Assembly (NCBI GenBank): GCA_036874045.1
Contig: CM072343.1
Span: 9,320,001-9,384,000 of the forward strand
Length of the DNA: 64,000 nt
Direction of reading: 5' to 3'
Source: Cymodocea nodosa
Taxonomy: Eukaryota; Streptophyta; Magnoliopsida; Alismatales; Cymodoceaceae
Positions 23,118-35,915 of this stretch are shown piece by piece. The translations under genes and the position numbers were made by a program. How positions within the stretch are numbered: position 1 is the stretch's first letter; every line of letters starts with the position of its first letter. Below the pieces are notes generated by a model that was not told the DNA's origin, made no database searches, and worked only from the letters and a program-made list of their open reading frames with translations.

Positions 23118-24565
23118 TGAAAGGACCTCTAGATTTTGATAATGCAAAAATCAATGTAAGGTTTTGAATTGTATTTATCAAGTTTAGTCAATACAGCAAA
23201 AAGATCAAAAATACAGAACAAAAGCTTAAAGGACTTGTCGGAGAGTTAGATAACTATCCGAGTTTTCTTTTCGAAGAGTTAGATAACTATTCGAGTTTTT
23301 CGATGAGTTACAGGTATAACTTTTCGAAACTTAAGTCATCATATTCTGCACATGCATAATGGAGAAGCCGACAGTCAAAAGCTTAAAGGAAAAATCAGAG
23401 AGTTAGAAAGATAACTATTTGAACATTCAAGAGAGTTTCGATGAGTTACAATTTAACTATCCGAAACTTAAGTCACTGAATTTTCCACGTGCAGAATTCT
23501 AGATAGAAGTTCATATAAGATTTCAAAGAGTTAGAAAGATAATTATCCGAACATTCAAGAGAGTTTCAGTGAGTTACAGTTTAACTATCCGAAACTTAAG
23601 TCATTGAATTTCCCATGTGCAGAATTCTAGAGAGAAGCTCAAATAAGTTTTTGGAGAGTTAGAAAGATAACTATCCGAAATCTTGAAGCGTTTCAGTGAG
23701 TTACAGGGATAACCATCTAAAACTTAAGTTAGTCTTTTATGCACGTGCTGAATTAAAGCAATCGGAAAGTTAATGGAGGGTCACTGTAGCCAACTATCCG
23801 ATAGTTAAATAACTATTCGGTAAGTTACAGTTATAAGTATCCGATTGAATGATAGCTCGCAGTATATATTCTGGAATCCTACATGGCAGAAAGGTTTAAG
23901 TGATCTTTCGGTGAGTTATAGATATTCTTTAGAGAGTTACACAACTAACTATCCGAAATGTTAAGAAAATCAGTAGGACATCTTGAAATAACTTTTCGAA
24001 CGGTAACTTACCATATTTGGGACTGAAGTCTAATCAAGTACAGTAGAATACATCCGTTGGAAGAAAATATGATCGTTACACATGTTTGGTATATATACAA
24101 GATACAGACAATGGATTTAGTTTAGCTTTTGCTCATATACATACTTACACCAAGCTCAATAGAAGAAAAGCTTTAGAGATCAAATCATCTTCAACGTTTA
24201 CAGACTGAATTTCAGAAGCTCATCACGCACTCAACTCTGTTGTTCACAAGCTAGTGTTTACTGAAGTACACAGATCAAAACTTCAAAGAAAGGATTGATT
24301 GAAGCTTCGACAAGGAAGCTCAAGTGAATGGTTGGTTGGTTCTTGCTTAAACCTTAAAGCAAGTGATTGTAAGTTTGCAAGAGTTTAGTGAAGCCCAAGT
24401 ATCCCTTGGGGGTGGACTAGCCATTAGTGATGAAACACCTAAAAATCTCTGTGTGAATTCTTTTATCGTGTGCTTGCTATCTCTTTACATTAAACTACTT
24501 CTAAAAGGTTAAGAAACGAATTATTACCATTCACCCCCCCTCTAGTAAGCCTTAAGGTCCTAACA
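23118..24565 (+). repeat. Solo LTR of Sirevirus family D with 5-bp target duplication
   Basis: It starts TGAAAGGACCTCTAG and ends GGTCCTAACA. AATCT directly flanks both sides (23113-23117 and 24566-24570). The length, 1448 bp, matches the LTR at 62123-63555 (1433 bp). It is opposite in strand to the element it sits in. It holds many copies of TAACTATCCGA-type motifs (23251, 23284, 23317), CACGTGC sites, and a T/C-rich CACCCCCCCTCT box at its 3' end. Solo LTRs arise by recombination between the two LTRs of one insertion. Confidence 0.9.
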
Positions 24566-25272
24566 AATCTTGTGTAATCATCAACTACCACTAAGGTATA
24601 TTTTCTTCCTCCTAAACTGGTTGTTTGTGTAGGACCAAATAAGTCCAAATGGAGTAGATCTAATGGTTAACTTGTGGCAATGTCTTCAATACTCTTGTGT
24701 GCTGATTTCTTTTGTTTTCCAATCGTATAGTCACTATAGAGTTTATCCCTCTTGAATTTCAGTTTAGGCACACCTCTAACAAGATCATGTTTGGTCAATT
24801 TTCTTAAGAGTTTCATGTTCACATGATTTAATCTTTTATGCCATAACCATTCATCTTCATTAGAAGCAACTAAACATGCATCACTAGATATATTATCAAA
24901 TGGAAATTCCAATGCATAAATTAAATTATCCCTATATCTAGTAAATTTGATTTCATGTGTATCCTGTTGTAATATAAAACAGTTTTCAGCATTAAATAGT
25001 ATATTGTAACCTTTGTCACATAATTGACCTACACTTAGTAGATTCTGTTTTAAACCATTTACATGCAAAACATTTTCTATTTTTCCATTTTTAGATGCAA
25101 CATTTCCTACGGTAGTAATTTTACATTTTTCATTATCACCAAACTTAACAGATCCTGAATTTATGGACTTAACAGATTCCAAAAATCTTTTCTTATCTGT
25201 CATGTGCTTTGAGCATCCACTATCAATAATCCATTTAGACGTTTGAGCTTCCTTGTCCATGCAATCCCGCAA
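24566..25272 (-). pseudogene. Copia protease and GAG-pre-integrase of D
   Basis: The protease active-site block is WIIDSGCSKHMTDKKRF; the DSGCSKHMT form is common in Sireviruses. Then come LLSVGQLCDKGYNILF and LWHKRLNHVNMKLLRKLTK of the zinc-binding domain. It is broken. Confidence 0.8.
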
Positions 25273-25273
25273 A

Positions 25274-26830
25274 TCATGTTGAAATTAAGACTTTTGGTAC
25301 CCATATTTTCTTGGGTCCATCAGTGTTAGTCCTTTGCATAGTAAACTTGTTGCCTTTTGGTAGCCACATATGAGTAGATCTTCTTTTAATGACAAAAAGA
25401 GTTGTGTCATCTCTATAAGATCTAATTTTTCCACCACAATAAGGAGTTTCCTGTGGTATAGCATACCCTAGGTCAAATTTACTTATTCCTGTTCTTTGGG
25501 ATCCTATGATTTTGTTTAGACTATTTTCACCTTTGGTAAATTTATATACAGTGTTCTTCAAATCAGTAATTTCAGATAATAGATTTTTATTTTCTTCTTT
25601 CAGATCAAAATTTTTACAACTATAGCTATCCATTTTAGTTTTTAATTCCCTATTATCCACTAGGGCTTTTTCTAATTCAGCAAAGACATCTTCTAGATAG
25701 GAATTTAAACTCTTTAATTCTTTCTTATAATTCTTACATTTTACATATAAGTTATCTACTATACAAAGAAGACTATCTATATCTACATCATCATTTTCTT
25801 TTTCTGAGCAATAAGGTGATGTAGGGCATACCTCTTGTGCAGCAAAGCACACGTTTGCAAATGCCTCTTCTTCTAAGTCTGATGAGCTACTAGATGAACT
25901 GTTGTCATCCCATGTGGCTTTCAAGGCCATCTTCTTCTTATTCTTCTTCTTCCATTTTTGTTTGTCCTCCTCATGTTGAAAAGGACAGTAAAGTTAAATG
26001 TGTCCCAGTTTTTTGCACTTGTAGCATGTAGGGACTTTTGATCTTGAGGAGCTAGCTTTGCCTCCTTGTCTCATCATTTTTCTAAAGTTTCTAGCTAGCA
26101 ATAATACTTCATCCTCATCCGAGATTGGTTGGTCTTCTATTGAGGGAAATGCTAGTTCTTTCCTTTTCTCAGCCTTTCTTTCAGTGGCTCCTTCTTCTTT
26201 CCATTCCTTCATCTGAACTTCATGGGCCAGAAGATTTCCCAATAGATCTTCGACTGAATAGTTGTTTAGATCCTTTGAATCTTGTATAGAAGTAGACTTC
26301 TACTTCCATTCGACTGTCAAGCTTCTTAAGATCTTCTGTGCTTATTCATGATTAGAAAAACTCCTTCCAAGGCCTCTTAGTTCATACACAATTTCTGTAA
26401 ATCTAGAAAACATTTCAGTAATACTTCATTTCTCAAGCATTTTGAATAATTCATATTTTCTTAACAAAATGCTAATTTTAGTATCTTTAACTTGGCTGGT
26501 TCCTTCATATGTGATTTGAAGGGTCCTCCAAACTTCATGAGAGGATTTACAAGTAGATATTTTATTATACTGTTCACTAGTTAGTGCACAGTAAATGGAA
26601 TTAAGCCCACGAGCATCCATCTAAATGATTCTTTCATCCTCCTCAGTCTAGTCACTTTCATGACTGATTGGAATTGGTGTACCATGTACAACCATTCTCC
26701 AAAGTTTCACATCTGTACTCCTGAGAAAACACTCCATCCTATTTTTCCAGTAGCTATAATTGCTACCATCAAAGAGGGGATGTCGATGGATATTCTGACC
26801 CTCTACAGTATGAAAAGCAATGATCTTAGA
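25274..26830 (-). pseudogene. Copia gag of D
   Basis: The N-terminal side resembles the plus-strand copy at 63607 (GQNIHRHPLFDGSNYSYW). Then come LNSIYCALTSEQYNKIS and ILLRKYELFKM (UBN2), a basic region, a zinc knuckle beginning CYKCKKLGHI, an acidic part and a long coiled-coil-like region (KSLNSYLEDVFAELEKAL ... LLSEITDLKNTVYKF). It is broken. Confidence 0.75.
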
Positions 26831-26859
26831 TGGTTAAATCTATTAACGAGATCAACCTT

Positions 26860-26871
26860 GCTCTGATACCA
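26860..26871 (-). other. Primer-binding site of D
   Basis: Minus strand TGGTATCAGAGC, an exact plant initiator-Met tRNA primer site, two bases inside the LTR. Confidence 0.9.
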
Positions 26872-26873
26872 AT

Positions 26874-27662
26874 TGTTAGGATCTGATGGCTTACCAGAGG
26901 GGGGGTGAATGGTAATAAAATTTGTTTCTTTGTAAATGAATGATTAATTAATAAATTAAAATTGCAAGCATAGAATAAAATGGATGCACACAAGGTTTTT
27001 TAGGTGGTTAACCACTAACGGCTAGTCCACCCCCAAGGGATACTTGGGCTTCACTAAACTTTCTCAAACTTACAAACACTTGCTTTAAGGTCAAAGCAAG
27101 AACCAACCATTCACTTGAGCTTTATGTTCGTAGCTCCAACCAATCTTTCTCTGAAGTTTTTGATCTGTGTACTTCAGTAAAACACTTGCTTGAATGTATC
27201 AGAGTTGAGTGCGTAATGAGCTTCTAAATTTGAGTCTGTATATGCTAATGATGATTTAATCTCAAAGACTTTCTTCTGTTGAGCTTAGTGTAAATACTTG
27301 TATGAGCAAAAGCTATCTAATTCTGTTGTCTATTGCTTGTATATATACTAATATGTGTAACGATCATATTTTTCTTCCAACATATGTATTTTGCTGTACT
27401 TGGTAAAATTTCAGACCTAAATATGGTAAGTTACCATTTAGGGAGGTATTTCAAGATACCCTTCTGATTTCCTAGGTTTTTTGGAGGCTTAGCCATGTAA
27501 CTTTTCGAAAATCAATAGTAACCTACCGAAAAGTCACTTAAGTCTTTCTGCCATGAACTGTCTATATCATCTTCTGCTCTCTTGCTGAACTGTTATGCCT
27601 AAGAAATACAATTTGATTCCTTACATTGATTTTTGCATTATCAAAATCTAGAGGTCCTTTCA
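26874..27662 (-). repeat. 5' LTR of D (789 bp form)
   Basis: The plus strand reads TGTTAGGATCTGATGG ... GAGGTCCTTTCA. Both ends match the solo LTR at 23118-24565, but this copy is only about half its length. Confidence 0.85.
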
Positions 27663-28325
27663 CCGTTTACCACCAAGACTCATAATTCTTGTTGGTCCAA
27701 ATAGATCTATATGTATAAGTTCTAAGACTCTCTTGCTTGATATATCAGTTTTGGATTTAAAAGAGTTTTTGTGAAGTTTACCTAACTCACATGCATCACA
27801 CCTAAAGTCCTTTGAGTATCTAATCTTTGGTAAACCTCTCGCTAAATGTTTTCTAGACAATTTATGTAACAGTTTCATATTTATATGCCTGATCCTTCTA
27901 TGCTACAGATATGCATCACTAGTTTCAACTAGCAAACATGAATTTAAATCAACTACACTAGAAGGTAAAGATAAAATACATACAGAACCTTTTCTTTTAG
28001 CAATAAACTTAAGTTCATTTGTATTTTTATCAATAATTTTGTATACATTATCTTCAAACACTACATAATATCCATTCTCAATTAGTTTTATAACACTCAG
28101 CAAATCAAATCCTAGGTTTTCTACATATAGTACATTCGAAATAACACAAGTCAGAGTTATTTGAACATTGCCCATACCTATGATTTTATCCTTGCTTTTG
28201 TTTCCAAATGTTACACTTCCTTTCGTGGTATTTGTAAAATTTTTTAGTAAACTTTTTCGTCCGATCATGTGACTTGATGCTCCACTGTCCAAGATCCATT
28301 TTGATGTTGTTTCCTCCTGCAAAAC
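27663..28325 (-). pseudogene. Copia protease, GAG-pre-integrase and integrase start of E
   Basis: It shows WILDSGASSHMIGRK (protease active site), VTFGNKSKDKIIGMG, FDLLSVIKLIENGY, then CDACELGKLHKNSFKS and HIDLFGPTRIMSLGGK. The order is that of plant copia pol. Confidence 0.8.
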
Positions 28326-28569
28326 AAATTAAGAAAAACATTTTCTTAGTGCCCAATGTTGTTAAGGACCAAGTTCATTAAAAGCATATTTCTTCTTTCT
28401 GTTTAAAAATAGTTTAACGTTATCATTTACATTTTTATTAGTTGTAAGTACTATTGACTTATCATTAGCATCATACTTACTCATAGCATTATTGCTCTTA
28501 TAATCATTCTTTTTGTTTTTAGATGTAGTATAACCAAGACCAAATCGATTTTTATTAGATGTTAATTTA

Positions 28570-29922
28570 TTTTAGTCATGCTCATACATTTCAGTAAGTT
28601 CATACCAAGATTTTGTACTTGTATTTGAATCTTTAGTACATACAAAATCTTTTTCTACACAAGAATTTTCAGATAAATCACATGTAGAATGAGTAATTGG
28701 TGTAACACTAGAGTTTTGAATTTCATGATCAGATTTCTGAATTTTCAATTTACTACAATTGTTTGATATTTTTGAAACATTAGAAACTGAATTTCCAGAA
28801 CAAGAAACAAGATTTTTAGAAACATTAATAGTCATGTTAGAAGTACATTTAGACAAATCACATTGATTTATATTATTACTACATGATTCATCCCTTGAAG
28901 TACCTACTTCTACATATTTATTACCTTGTTTCATGATAAAAGGAATTTTAGTCTTAGATTTACTTGAACTACAACTAACAAATCCTTTATTGGCTTGAGA
29001 TTCAGGATATTCAGGATATTCAGGATAATCAAATCCTAAGCCCAATTTATATAACACTATAGGGGTACTAGTTTGTTTGTCTAACTTAGTTTGACTTAAA
29101 TTCCATTTCTCAATGGCAGAATTTAAATCTAGCTCTCTCATTTTTAATTTATCAATCTCTACCTCAAGATCATTTATATTTTTTCTCAACATTTCATTTT
29201 CAAATTCTATCTTTAATTTTTCAACATTTGTATTCTGTATTTGTTCATGCAAGACACATTCATTAAATCTAAATTTATACAAATCTCTAGCATGATTTTC
29301 ATTATCACATTTAAACTTTTCTAAAGTAGTAGACATGAAACAATTTTCTTCTTCCACAATGGATAAAGAGTTTTTGATATTCTTATTTTCCAGTTTACAA
29401 ACTTTAAGTTTTTGTAATAATGCATGATAAGCACATAATAATTCATCAAAGTTAAAATCTGAATGACTTTCAGGATCAGATATTACCTTAGACTCATTTG
29501 TCATGAATCACACATGAGCAACGTCTTCTAACTCTTGTTCTTCTTCTGAATGTGAAGATTTTGATGATGATTCCTTAGATTCAGACTCTTCAGACGTGTC
29601 ATCCCAAGTGACCTTCCAAGCCTTTTTATTGTAAAACTTTTTCTAAGCTGTCTTCTTCTGATTTGTGCTAGTATACTTTTCATTTTTCCTTATAGGACAA
29701 TCTAGAGAAAGATGTCCAAGTTTCTTATAGTAGTAACATGCATACTTTCTGGATGAAGAATTCTTGTCATTTAGTGATTTTAACATTGAGGGTTTATCAT
29801 TTTTGTACCTTTGCTGTTTCCTAACTTTCCATGCTTTCTTGAATTTCCTAGTCAGCAAAATCAAATCCTCGTCAGAATCAATAGATATATCAGAATCTAA
29901 ATTAATTTCAAAGACTATAAAA
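28570..29922 (-). pseudogene. Copia gag C-terminal region of E
   Basis: It has a CCHC-like knuckle region (CYYYKKLGHLSLDC), an acidic part, then a long Lys/Glu/Asn-rich coiled-coil region (FENEMLRKNINDLEVEIDKL) as in other Sirevirus gags. A short EYPEYPEYPES repeat comes from a tandem TTCAGGATA unit near 29003-29033. It is broken. Confidence 0.7.
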
Positions 29923-30505
29923 TCAATTATAATTGAAACTTTAAAACTCATTTTATTCAAAAACTCAAAAACATGTCGAGACACTATTTCGAAGACTCAT
30001 TTGGAAGACTAGTCAACATTTTCGATTATAATTGAAACTTTAAAACTCAAAAACAAGTCGAGACACTATTTTCATAAAGTCATTTTTATTCAAGGTTTCA
30101 ATTACAATATACAATTCAATTCTCCTCAAAAATTGTAGATGCAATTATATATCAATACCATGTTCATCTAAACAATTTCATAACTACAAATAGAGAAAAC
30201 TAATTTGCAGAATTTAAAACATTCTCCCTATTTGAGATCTTTCTTCTTCTTCTTCTTCTTTTTCTTCTTTAGTAATTCTTCAGTGACGAATATCTTGTCT
30301 TTCTCTGCTTCACTGAATTTACTTTCTTCTGATACTTTAAATCTTCAGTGACATAAATCTAACCCTTTTTGCTTCACTAAATTTTTTTCCATCTGATACT
30401 TCAAATCTTCAGTGACATATATCTTACCTTTTTCTGCTTCATTGAATTTTCTTCCACCTGAGAGCTTTTCCCCGAAGAGCTATTTTTGATCCTTGAAAAG
30501 ATTTT
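29923..30505 (-). repeat. Family B LTR fragment
   Basis: It matches the primer-site side of the full family B LTR that follows (TTTTCAATTATAATTGAAAC region, tandem CTTCAGTGACATA units at 30262-30470, (TTC)n near 30242). It ends exactly where a full family B LTR starts. Confidence 0.75.
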
Positions 30506-32149
30506 GTAGGATTGTATGGCTACACAAGAGGGGGGTGAATTGTGTTTTTCAATATTTTCGAATATAATTGAAACTTTAAAACTCAAAAACCAGTCGAGAC
30601 ATTGTTTTCATAAAATCATTGTTATTCAAGGTTTCAATTACAATATACAATTCAATTCTCCTTAGAAATTGTAGATGCAATTATATATCGATACCATGTT
30701 TCATCTATACAATTTCATAACTACAAACAGAGAAAACTAATTTGCGAAATTTAAAACATTTCTCCCTATTTGAGATATTTCTTCTTCTTCTTCTCTTTAG
30801 TGATGAATATCTTGTCTTTATCTACTTCACTAAATTTGCTTTCTTCTGATACTTTAAATCTTCAATGACATAAATCATACCTTTTTCTACTTTACTGAAT
30901 TTTCTTCCACCTAATTCTTCAAATCTTCAATGACATATATCTTACCTTTTTCTGCTTCACTGAATTTTCTTCCACCTGATACTTCAAATCTTTAGTGACA
31001 TATATCTTACCTTTTTTTGCTTCACTGAATTTTCTTCCACTGAGAGCTTTTCCCCGAAGAGGTGTTTTTGATCCCTAAAAAGATTTCTTTTTGGTGTGCA
31101 GGGATAACTGATCAATAATAATTCTATGCCTTTTATACTGTATCCTCATTTCATGCATATCCTCTACGTTTAATCATTATCAGTCTTCCACTTCTTCACG
31201 TCTTTTCTTTTTCCTTCATTGAAATACACACATTCTGACCCACATTTACATTTCAAATTTTCTTTAATTATCAATCCTAGATCTCTGAAAAATTTTCTGC
31301 AAAATAAACTTTCTCATCCAAAATTTTTCATCAAGTATAATAAGAAGTCATTACTTTAATGTTAACTAAACGAGTAACACAAGTATATATATAACTTAAT
31401 AAGTTCCTCATGTGCCAACTCACGTGACAAGTACTGTAGCTAACTTAACAAACTATCTCTGTGGTGTTACAATAACTCAACGAACTATCTTCGTTGTGTT
31501 ATGATAACTCAACGAACCAGTAATAAACAAATGTTTTTATAATAAGAATTTTACCACATGCAAAAATAACAACTTAAGTTTATAATGCTAACCTAACGCG
31601 TTGCCTTAGTGTTCAATATAGCAACTCAACATGTTTAGTTATGTTAACTTAACGAGTTAAACATGTGCACCTCACATGATACAATATAACATTCGTAACT
31701 TATAATTTCACCACGTATACAACACTAACTTAACGAGTTTGTCTCTTCTTTTACTCACTAACTCAACAAGTTCTCACGTGACCTATTTTAACCTTTAAGC
31801 CTCTAACTTAACGAGTTCTCACGTGATCTCTATACAAACAAAACTCTAACTTAACGAGTTGTCTAAACGTGCACTGTTCATGATACAGAAAATATAACTT
31901 TAAAACATATCATGCTTTTCAACAAAAAAAACACACGTTAACATAACATTTAGTTAAATGAGAAATTAATGCAACGAAATGACTAGTTATTAACTTAGTA
32001 TAATTTTAAATCCAATACAGACAAGTATTTATATCATTAAACTTTTTCTGTATTAATTGATGTACTTAATTTCCTTTCACAAGCAATAGTAATTGACCAA
32101 ATATGATTATTTTCATTCAACACACATCATCAAAACAATATACTCAACA
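30506..32149 (-). repeat. Full family B LTR (3' LTR), about 1.64 kb
   Basis: On the plus strand it starts TGTAGGATTGTATGG and ends ATATACTCAACA, directly followed by the polypurine tract. It holds four units of the roughly 60-bp tandem repeat (30800-31050), motifs TAACTCAACGA (31473, 31505) and TAACTTAACGA (31804), and several TCACGTGA sites. Confidence 0.9.
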
Positions 32150-32175
32150 ATCTCCCCCTTTTTGATGATGACAAA
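32150..32175 (-). other. Polypurine tract and conserved edge of family B
   Basis: The minus strand reads GTCATCATCAAAAAGGGGGA then GAT directly before the LTR start TGTTGAG. A GGGGGAGA tract beside GATGATGACAAA is a Sirevirus hallmark. Confidence 0.85.
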
Positions 32176-32790
32176 ACCATATTAAATCAATTATGAAATA
32201 TATTTAACTCAACAAAGTACCTTTGTTGGGTTAACTTTTAATTCAACAAACAAGTTTGTTGACTTAAGTTCACTTAAGCTTATTTCTATTATTTGTGTAA
32301 ATTTCACCTCTAAGAAATAAAACTTCCAAACGTCAATAATTATATAAGTATCATTTCTCTACCTTTCAGATTACATTATCATTTGTCAGATTACAATAAC
32401 CATATAAATATCATCTCCCTTTATACTATATGTAATTAAACTCATAATCATCTTTTTTATATAACACTTCTCCCCCTTTTTGTCAATAATCAAAATGATA
32501 ATTACATAGAATATATATAGTAAGAGATATATTTACAACAATGCTTTCTGTAAACAAGAATAAGAATGGTAAACATTTACAGAAAAATGTATTATTCAAT
32601 GAATCAAACAATGAATACAAACATTACATTTTGTATTTAGATACAAGCAAACAAGCAGTTATCTATTCCTCTAAAGTATATCACTTATAGCAGTACATAT
32701 TTTATCTCCTAAATGCCTAATATCATTTTTAATGTTGCTAAGTACATCATCTAGGTTAGGAGGTAGTTAGGTTTGCTATTCTACTTGAAT
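32176..32790 (-). other. 3' untranslated stretch of the family B copy
   Basis: About 600 bases between the extra ORF and the polypurine tract. No gene seen. Further CTCCCCCTTTTTGTCA-type pieces near 32470 resemble extra polypurine-tract copies on the minus strand. Confidence 0.45.
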
Positions 32791-32799
32791 TGAATAACT

Positions 32800-34852
32800 T
32801 TGTTGTTGTTGTTGTATATGGTCTACACAATCAAGTTGTTGTTGTTGTCGTTGAGGTTTATGCATGGCCTGGAATTTTTGCAAATCTTTTATACTAAAAG
32901 CTCTCATGCCTTTAGTTTCAGAGGGCTAGTCGGATAAATTCAATTGGCTTGCAAGGATTCTACATATAGCATCACTATAAAATAACTTTGAACTCATGGT
33001 GTAGTTGAGAAGTAAAAACATCAAACCAATTAATTTGAATTTTATGCAACAGACCATAAGTTGCATATAAACAGTTTCTGCTGACTTCCATATTGTGTCC
33101 GACTCTCTGAAATAAATTGGCATGCAATATATTTGCAATAAACCTTGCCTCTGCATTCAGATTTTCCATTAATCTCATTTTAATATATACATCTAGAATT
33201 TTTGATAAAGACTGAATGTTTCATTCCAATTGTCTAATCATGTCAAATCTATTTGTAACAACAACACCTTCATTCTTTAATCCCAAAACTTCAAAAATTA
33301 ATTCAAGAGACAATATGAACTCCTGTTTATTTATTTGAGTTTCTAGTATATTTTCATTCTTGACTAGATTATTGTAAAAAGTTGTAATAAGCTCTTTATA
33401 TTGCTTCCATTTTGTTCCAACTAGCAAGAATTGAATGAGGCCTTGATACTCAAATAAATCTCTCATATCAATCAAATTTCTGAATTTTATTGGTCTAGCA
33501 TGTAGAATCTAACATGTAATCAGATTATTTGGTGATACCTAAAGTTGTGATTCAGAGTTTAATTCATCTTCAGGAACTTCTTCTTCAAAATGAATGTCAT
33601 GTTGTTCCTTTGTCAAAATATTGTCTTCAAGCTACGTATGTACACTTGATTCTTCAGCTTCAACAATGTAAGGAACATTTTCAATATCCGCCACATTCAT
33701 TTGTTCAGTTTCTATAGAAAATACAGAGTTCACATTTTGCACAAATTCATCAACTTGTGTATCTGTTTGTAATTTTTCAATTTCTGCAATAGATAGTTCC
33801 ATTTGTACATGCTGTGAATTCTCAGACTCTGCTTCTATAGATTTTAAAGAAGGCTGGTTGACATTTAGCTCTTCTAGAGTCTTAACATTTTCAATATCTG
33901 CTACTCCAAACAATTCAGCCTGTGAACTAGTTACTACCTCAACATTGTCAATTATATTTGCAATAACTTGTTCAATGTCAGTTGCTTGATGCTCTGATTT
34001 TGCAATTTTTGCATCATCAGGACTTGTACTAATAGAAAAACTTGAGCTCATATTTGACTTGCATTTCTTCTCAAGTTTTCTAGTAAGAGAAAATAAAGTC
34101 TCATTATCATCATCAATTTCAGTATGCTCAGAATTGATGAGTTTATCAGATGCACTATAAGGTACAATTTCTAGACATACATTGTCCTTTGGAAATAAAT
34201 GTTCATCTGATTGTCCTTGTCCAATAGACTTTATTTCTGTAAACATAATTTTTCTAACTTTTCTTCTTCTATAATATTTTTATTTCTCCTCTACAAGTAT
34301 TGCTGTTTTCTTTTCAAATTGCTTTAGAAAAGTTTTCTACTTTAATTCTTCAGAGGCACTTTCTATTGCTATAGCCTTTCGAATACTGTCAACTTTTCTT
34401 TTATCTACAACAATATGTGATTCTACTTGTTTTGAATATAAAGGAGTAGGGATAGCTGATTCATGCTCTTCCTCAAATGCATGTAGTCTTGTACCGTATA
34501 AAGGTATTTGAGGAATTCTAGTTGATGTACCTACACCTTTTCCAAATATTTTGCATATTGTTCGAGAAATGCAATCTCAGTACATTTCATTCTGTATTCT
34601 CTATCAAATTTACTATGAATACCCATATATGTAATATTTTCATTAGTATTTTAAAGCTCTTGTCTAACTTCATCTAGTATACCTTGAGGAAAGAAGTAAT
34701 CTCTATAAATTTCTGCTAACCTTTTGTCCACTTAGAGTATTTTCTTGAACCAAGTGTGTGGAACTTCATCAGTATCTATTTCTTTTCCTTTTTCATCTCC
34801 TCTGCTTTTGCCTTTTCCTCTGCCACGACCTTTGTAGAACTTGGAGACCATC
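32800..34852 (-). pseudogene. Extra ORF after pol (family B)
   Basis: The minus-strand start at 34852 gives MVSKFYKGRGRGKGKSRG, a basic glycine/arginine/lysine-rich stretch. A long acidic low-complexity part follows (33630-34246), then the conserved block DLFEYQGLIQFLLVGTKW, TTFYNNLVKNENIL, VLGLKNEGVVV, FIANILHANLFQRVGH and NCLYATYGL. The end is rich in glutamine from (CAA)n codons near 32800-32845. No signal peptide or membrane span is visible, so 'envelope' is not supported. It may bind nucleic acid through the basic start; that is inference. It is broken. Confidence 0.65.
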
Positions 34853-35915
34853 GTCGCAGGTTGTAACAACAACAAGCGGGAAAGATTTTCTTGACTAAGT
34901 TTACGAATAACCTTAGTGCCCGTGTAATAAGTGTTTAAAAATGGTTTTTAGGCTAATAATTCAACATGTATAAGTCGGGTTTGGATTTCAAATGAGTATT
35001 AAATATAGTTTATTCAATCAAGGTACCTGAAAAATTCTAGTATAACTCATTGAGTTAACTAACCTAACGAGTAAAACACTGTCTAGAGGTAGTTTTACAC
35101 GTTACATTATATAACATAATGATTAGTTAGTACACTTAAAAAATTTCAGATGCTTTCAACTGAAACCTTCCGAAGACAACACACATGCTATACTTAACAT
35201 TATCTTGAGAACATTGTAAACTATTCTAACATTCTCTTCTTATGAATCTAAAATAGTTTGTTTGTCTTTTTAAATTGTTTCATCAATATCTTAAGAGGAC
35301 TTTAATTCAGATTAATCAAGATTTGTATTCTGAATTATATTAATCTATTTTGGACATTGTGAATCCTCCCCCTACAAATATACTTCTTATATATTCAATA
35401 ACATACAAAATATACTTGTAGAACACTAGATGTTAAGTATAACTATAGTTTTAAATTTTCTTTTTAGAAACTTCCGTCATCCTGAATTCATCAAAAATGA
35501 TTTCCAAAATCAATTCATATTGTATATGAATCAAAACACAACTTTGAACTCAATATGATTAATTCAAGGAGAATAAAAGAATGTATCTCAAATAAACTTT
35601 TTCAAAAGTACTAATGTTGATTCAATAAATTAGTAGTCATATTGGTAGAAACTCTATTCGATTCAAAGATATCTATAATTAATGAAACAACTTTTTCTTT
35701 TCAAAACAGTAAATATTGATAATTTTCTTTAAAAGTTAGTTTGAAAAGCCTGAATCATACAAGAGCTTTCTAATGTACCCGTGTAATGAGCTTTCAATCA
35801 ACAATCCCAGATGTGATCAGGACCTTAGGTTGCCAGATTTAAAGAATCCTTTTTTAGGACAACAATCCTTACATACCTATTTGCTCAAGTACAAAAGGCT
35901 CGTGATCAAACTGAT
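34853..35915 (-). other. Spacer between pol and extra ORF (family B)
   Basis: About 1 kb, AT-rich, with no gene seen. The part 35711-35850 recurs at 61985-62120. It ends against a family B LTR fragment. Confidence 0.5.

Larger units (their letters stand above)
22681..27662 (-). mobile_element. Sirevirus family D, 5' part, with a solo LTR inside
   Basis: From right to left: 5' LTR (26874-27662), primer site, gag, protease, GAG-pre-integrase and integrase. Integrase is interrupted by a plus-strand solo LTR of the same broad family. Reverse transcriptase, RNase H and the 3' LTR of this copy are not seen. The right border lies inside the integrase of a family E element, so D inserted into E. It is broken. 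Confidence 0.8.
27663..29922 (-). mobile_element. Sirevirus family E fragment (gag to integrase start)
   Basis: Minus-strand fragment with integrase start, GAG-pre-integrase, protease and gag. On the left it is cut by family D's LTR and on the right it joins a family B LTR fragment. Its protein sequence differs clearly from families C and D. No LTR of its own is seen. It is broken. Confidence 0.75.

Noticed and set aside
27663-27667. CCGTT as a target duplication for the family D element
   Set aside because: The left end of that element is not an LTR, so no partner exists in the window.
32800-34852. Envelope gene of a plant 'retrovirus'
   Set aside because: No signal peptide or membrane span is visible; the core resembles a plant transposon-associated domain instead.
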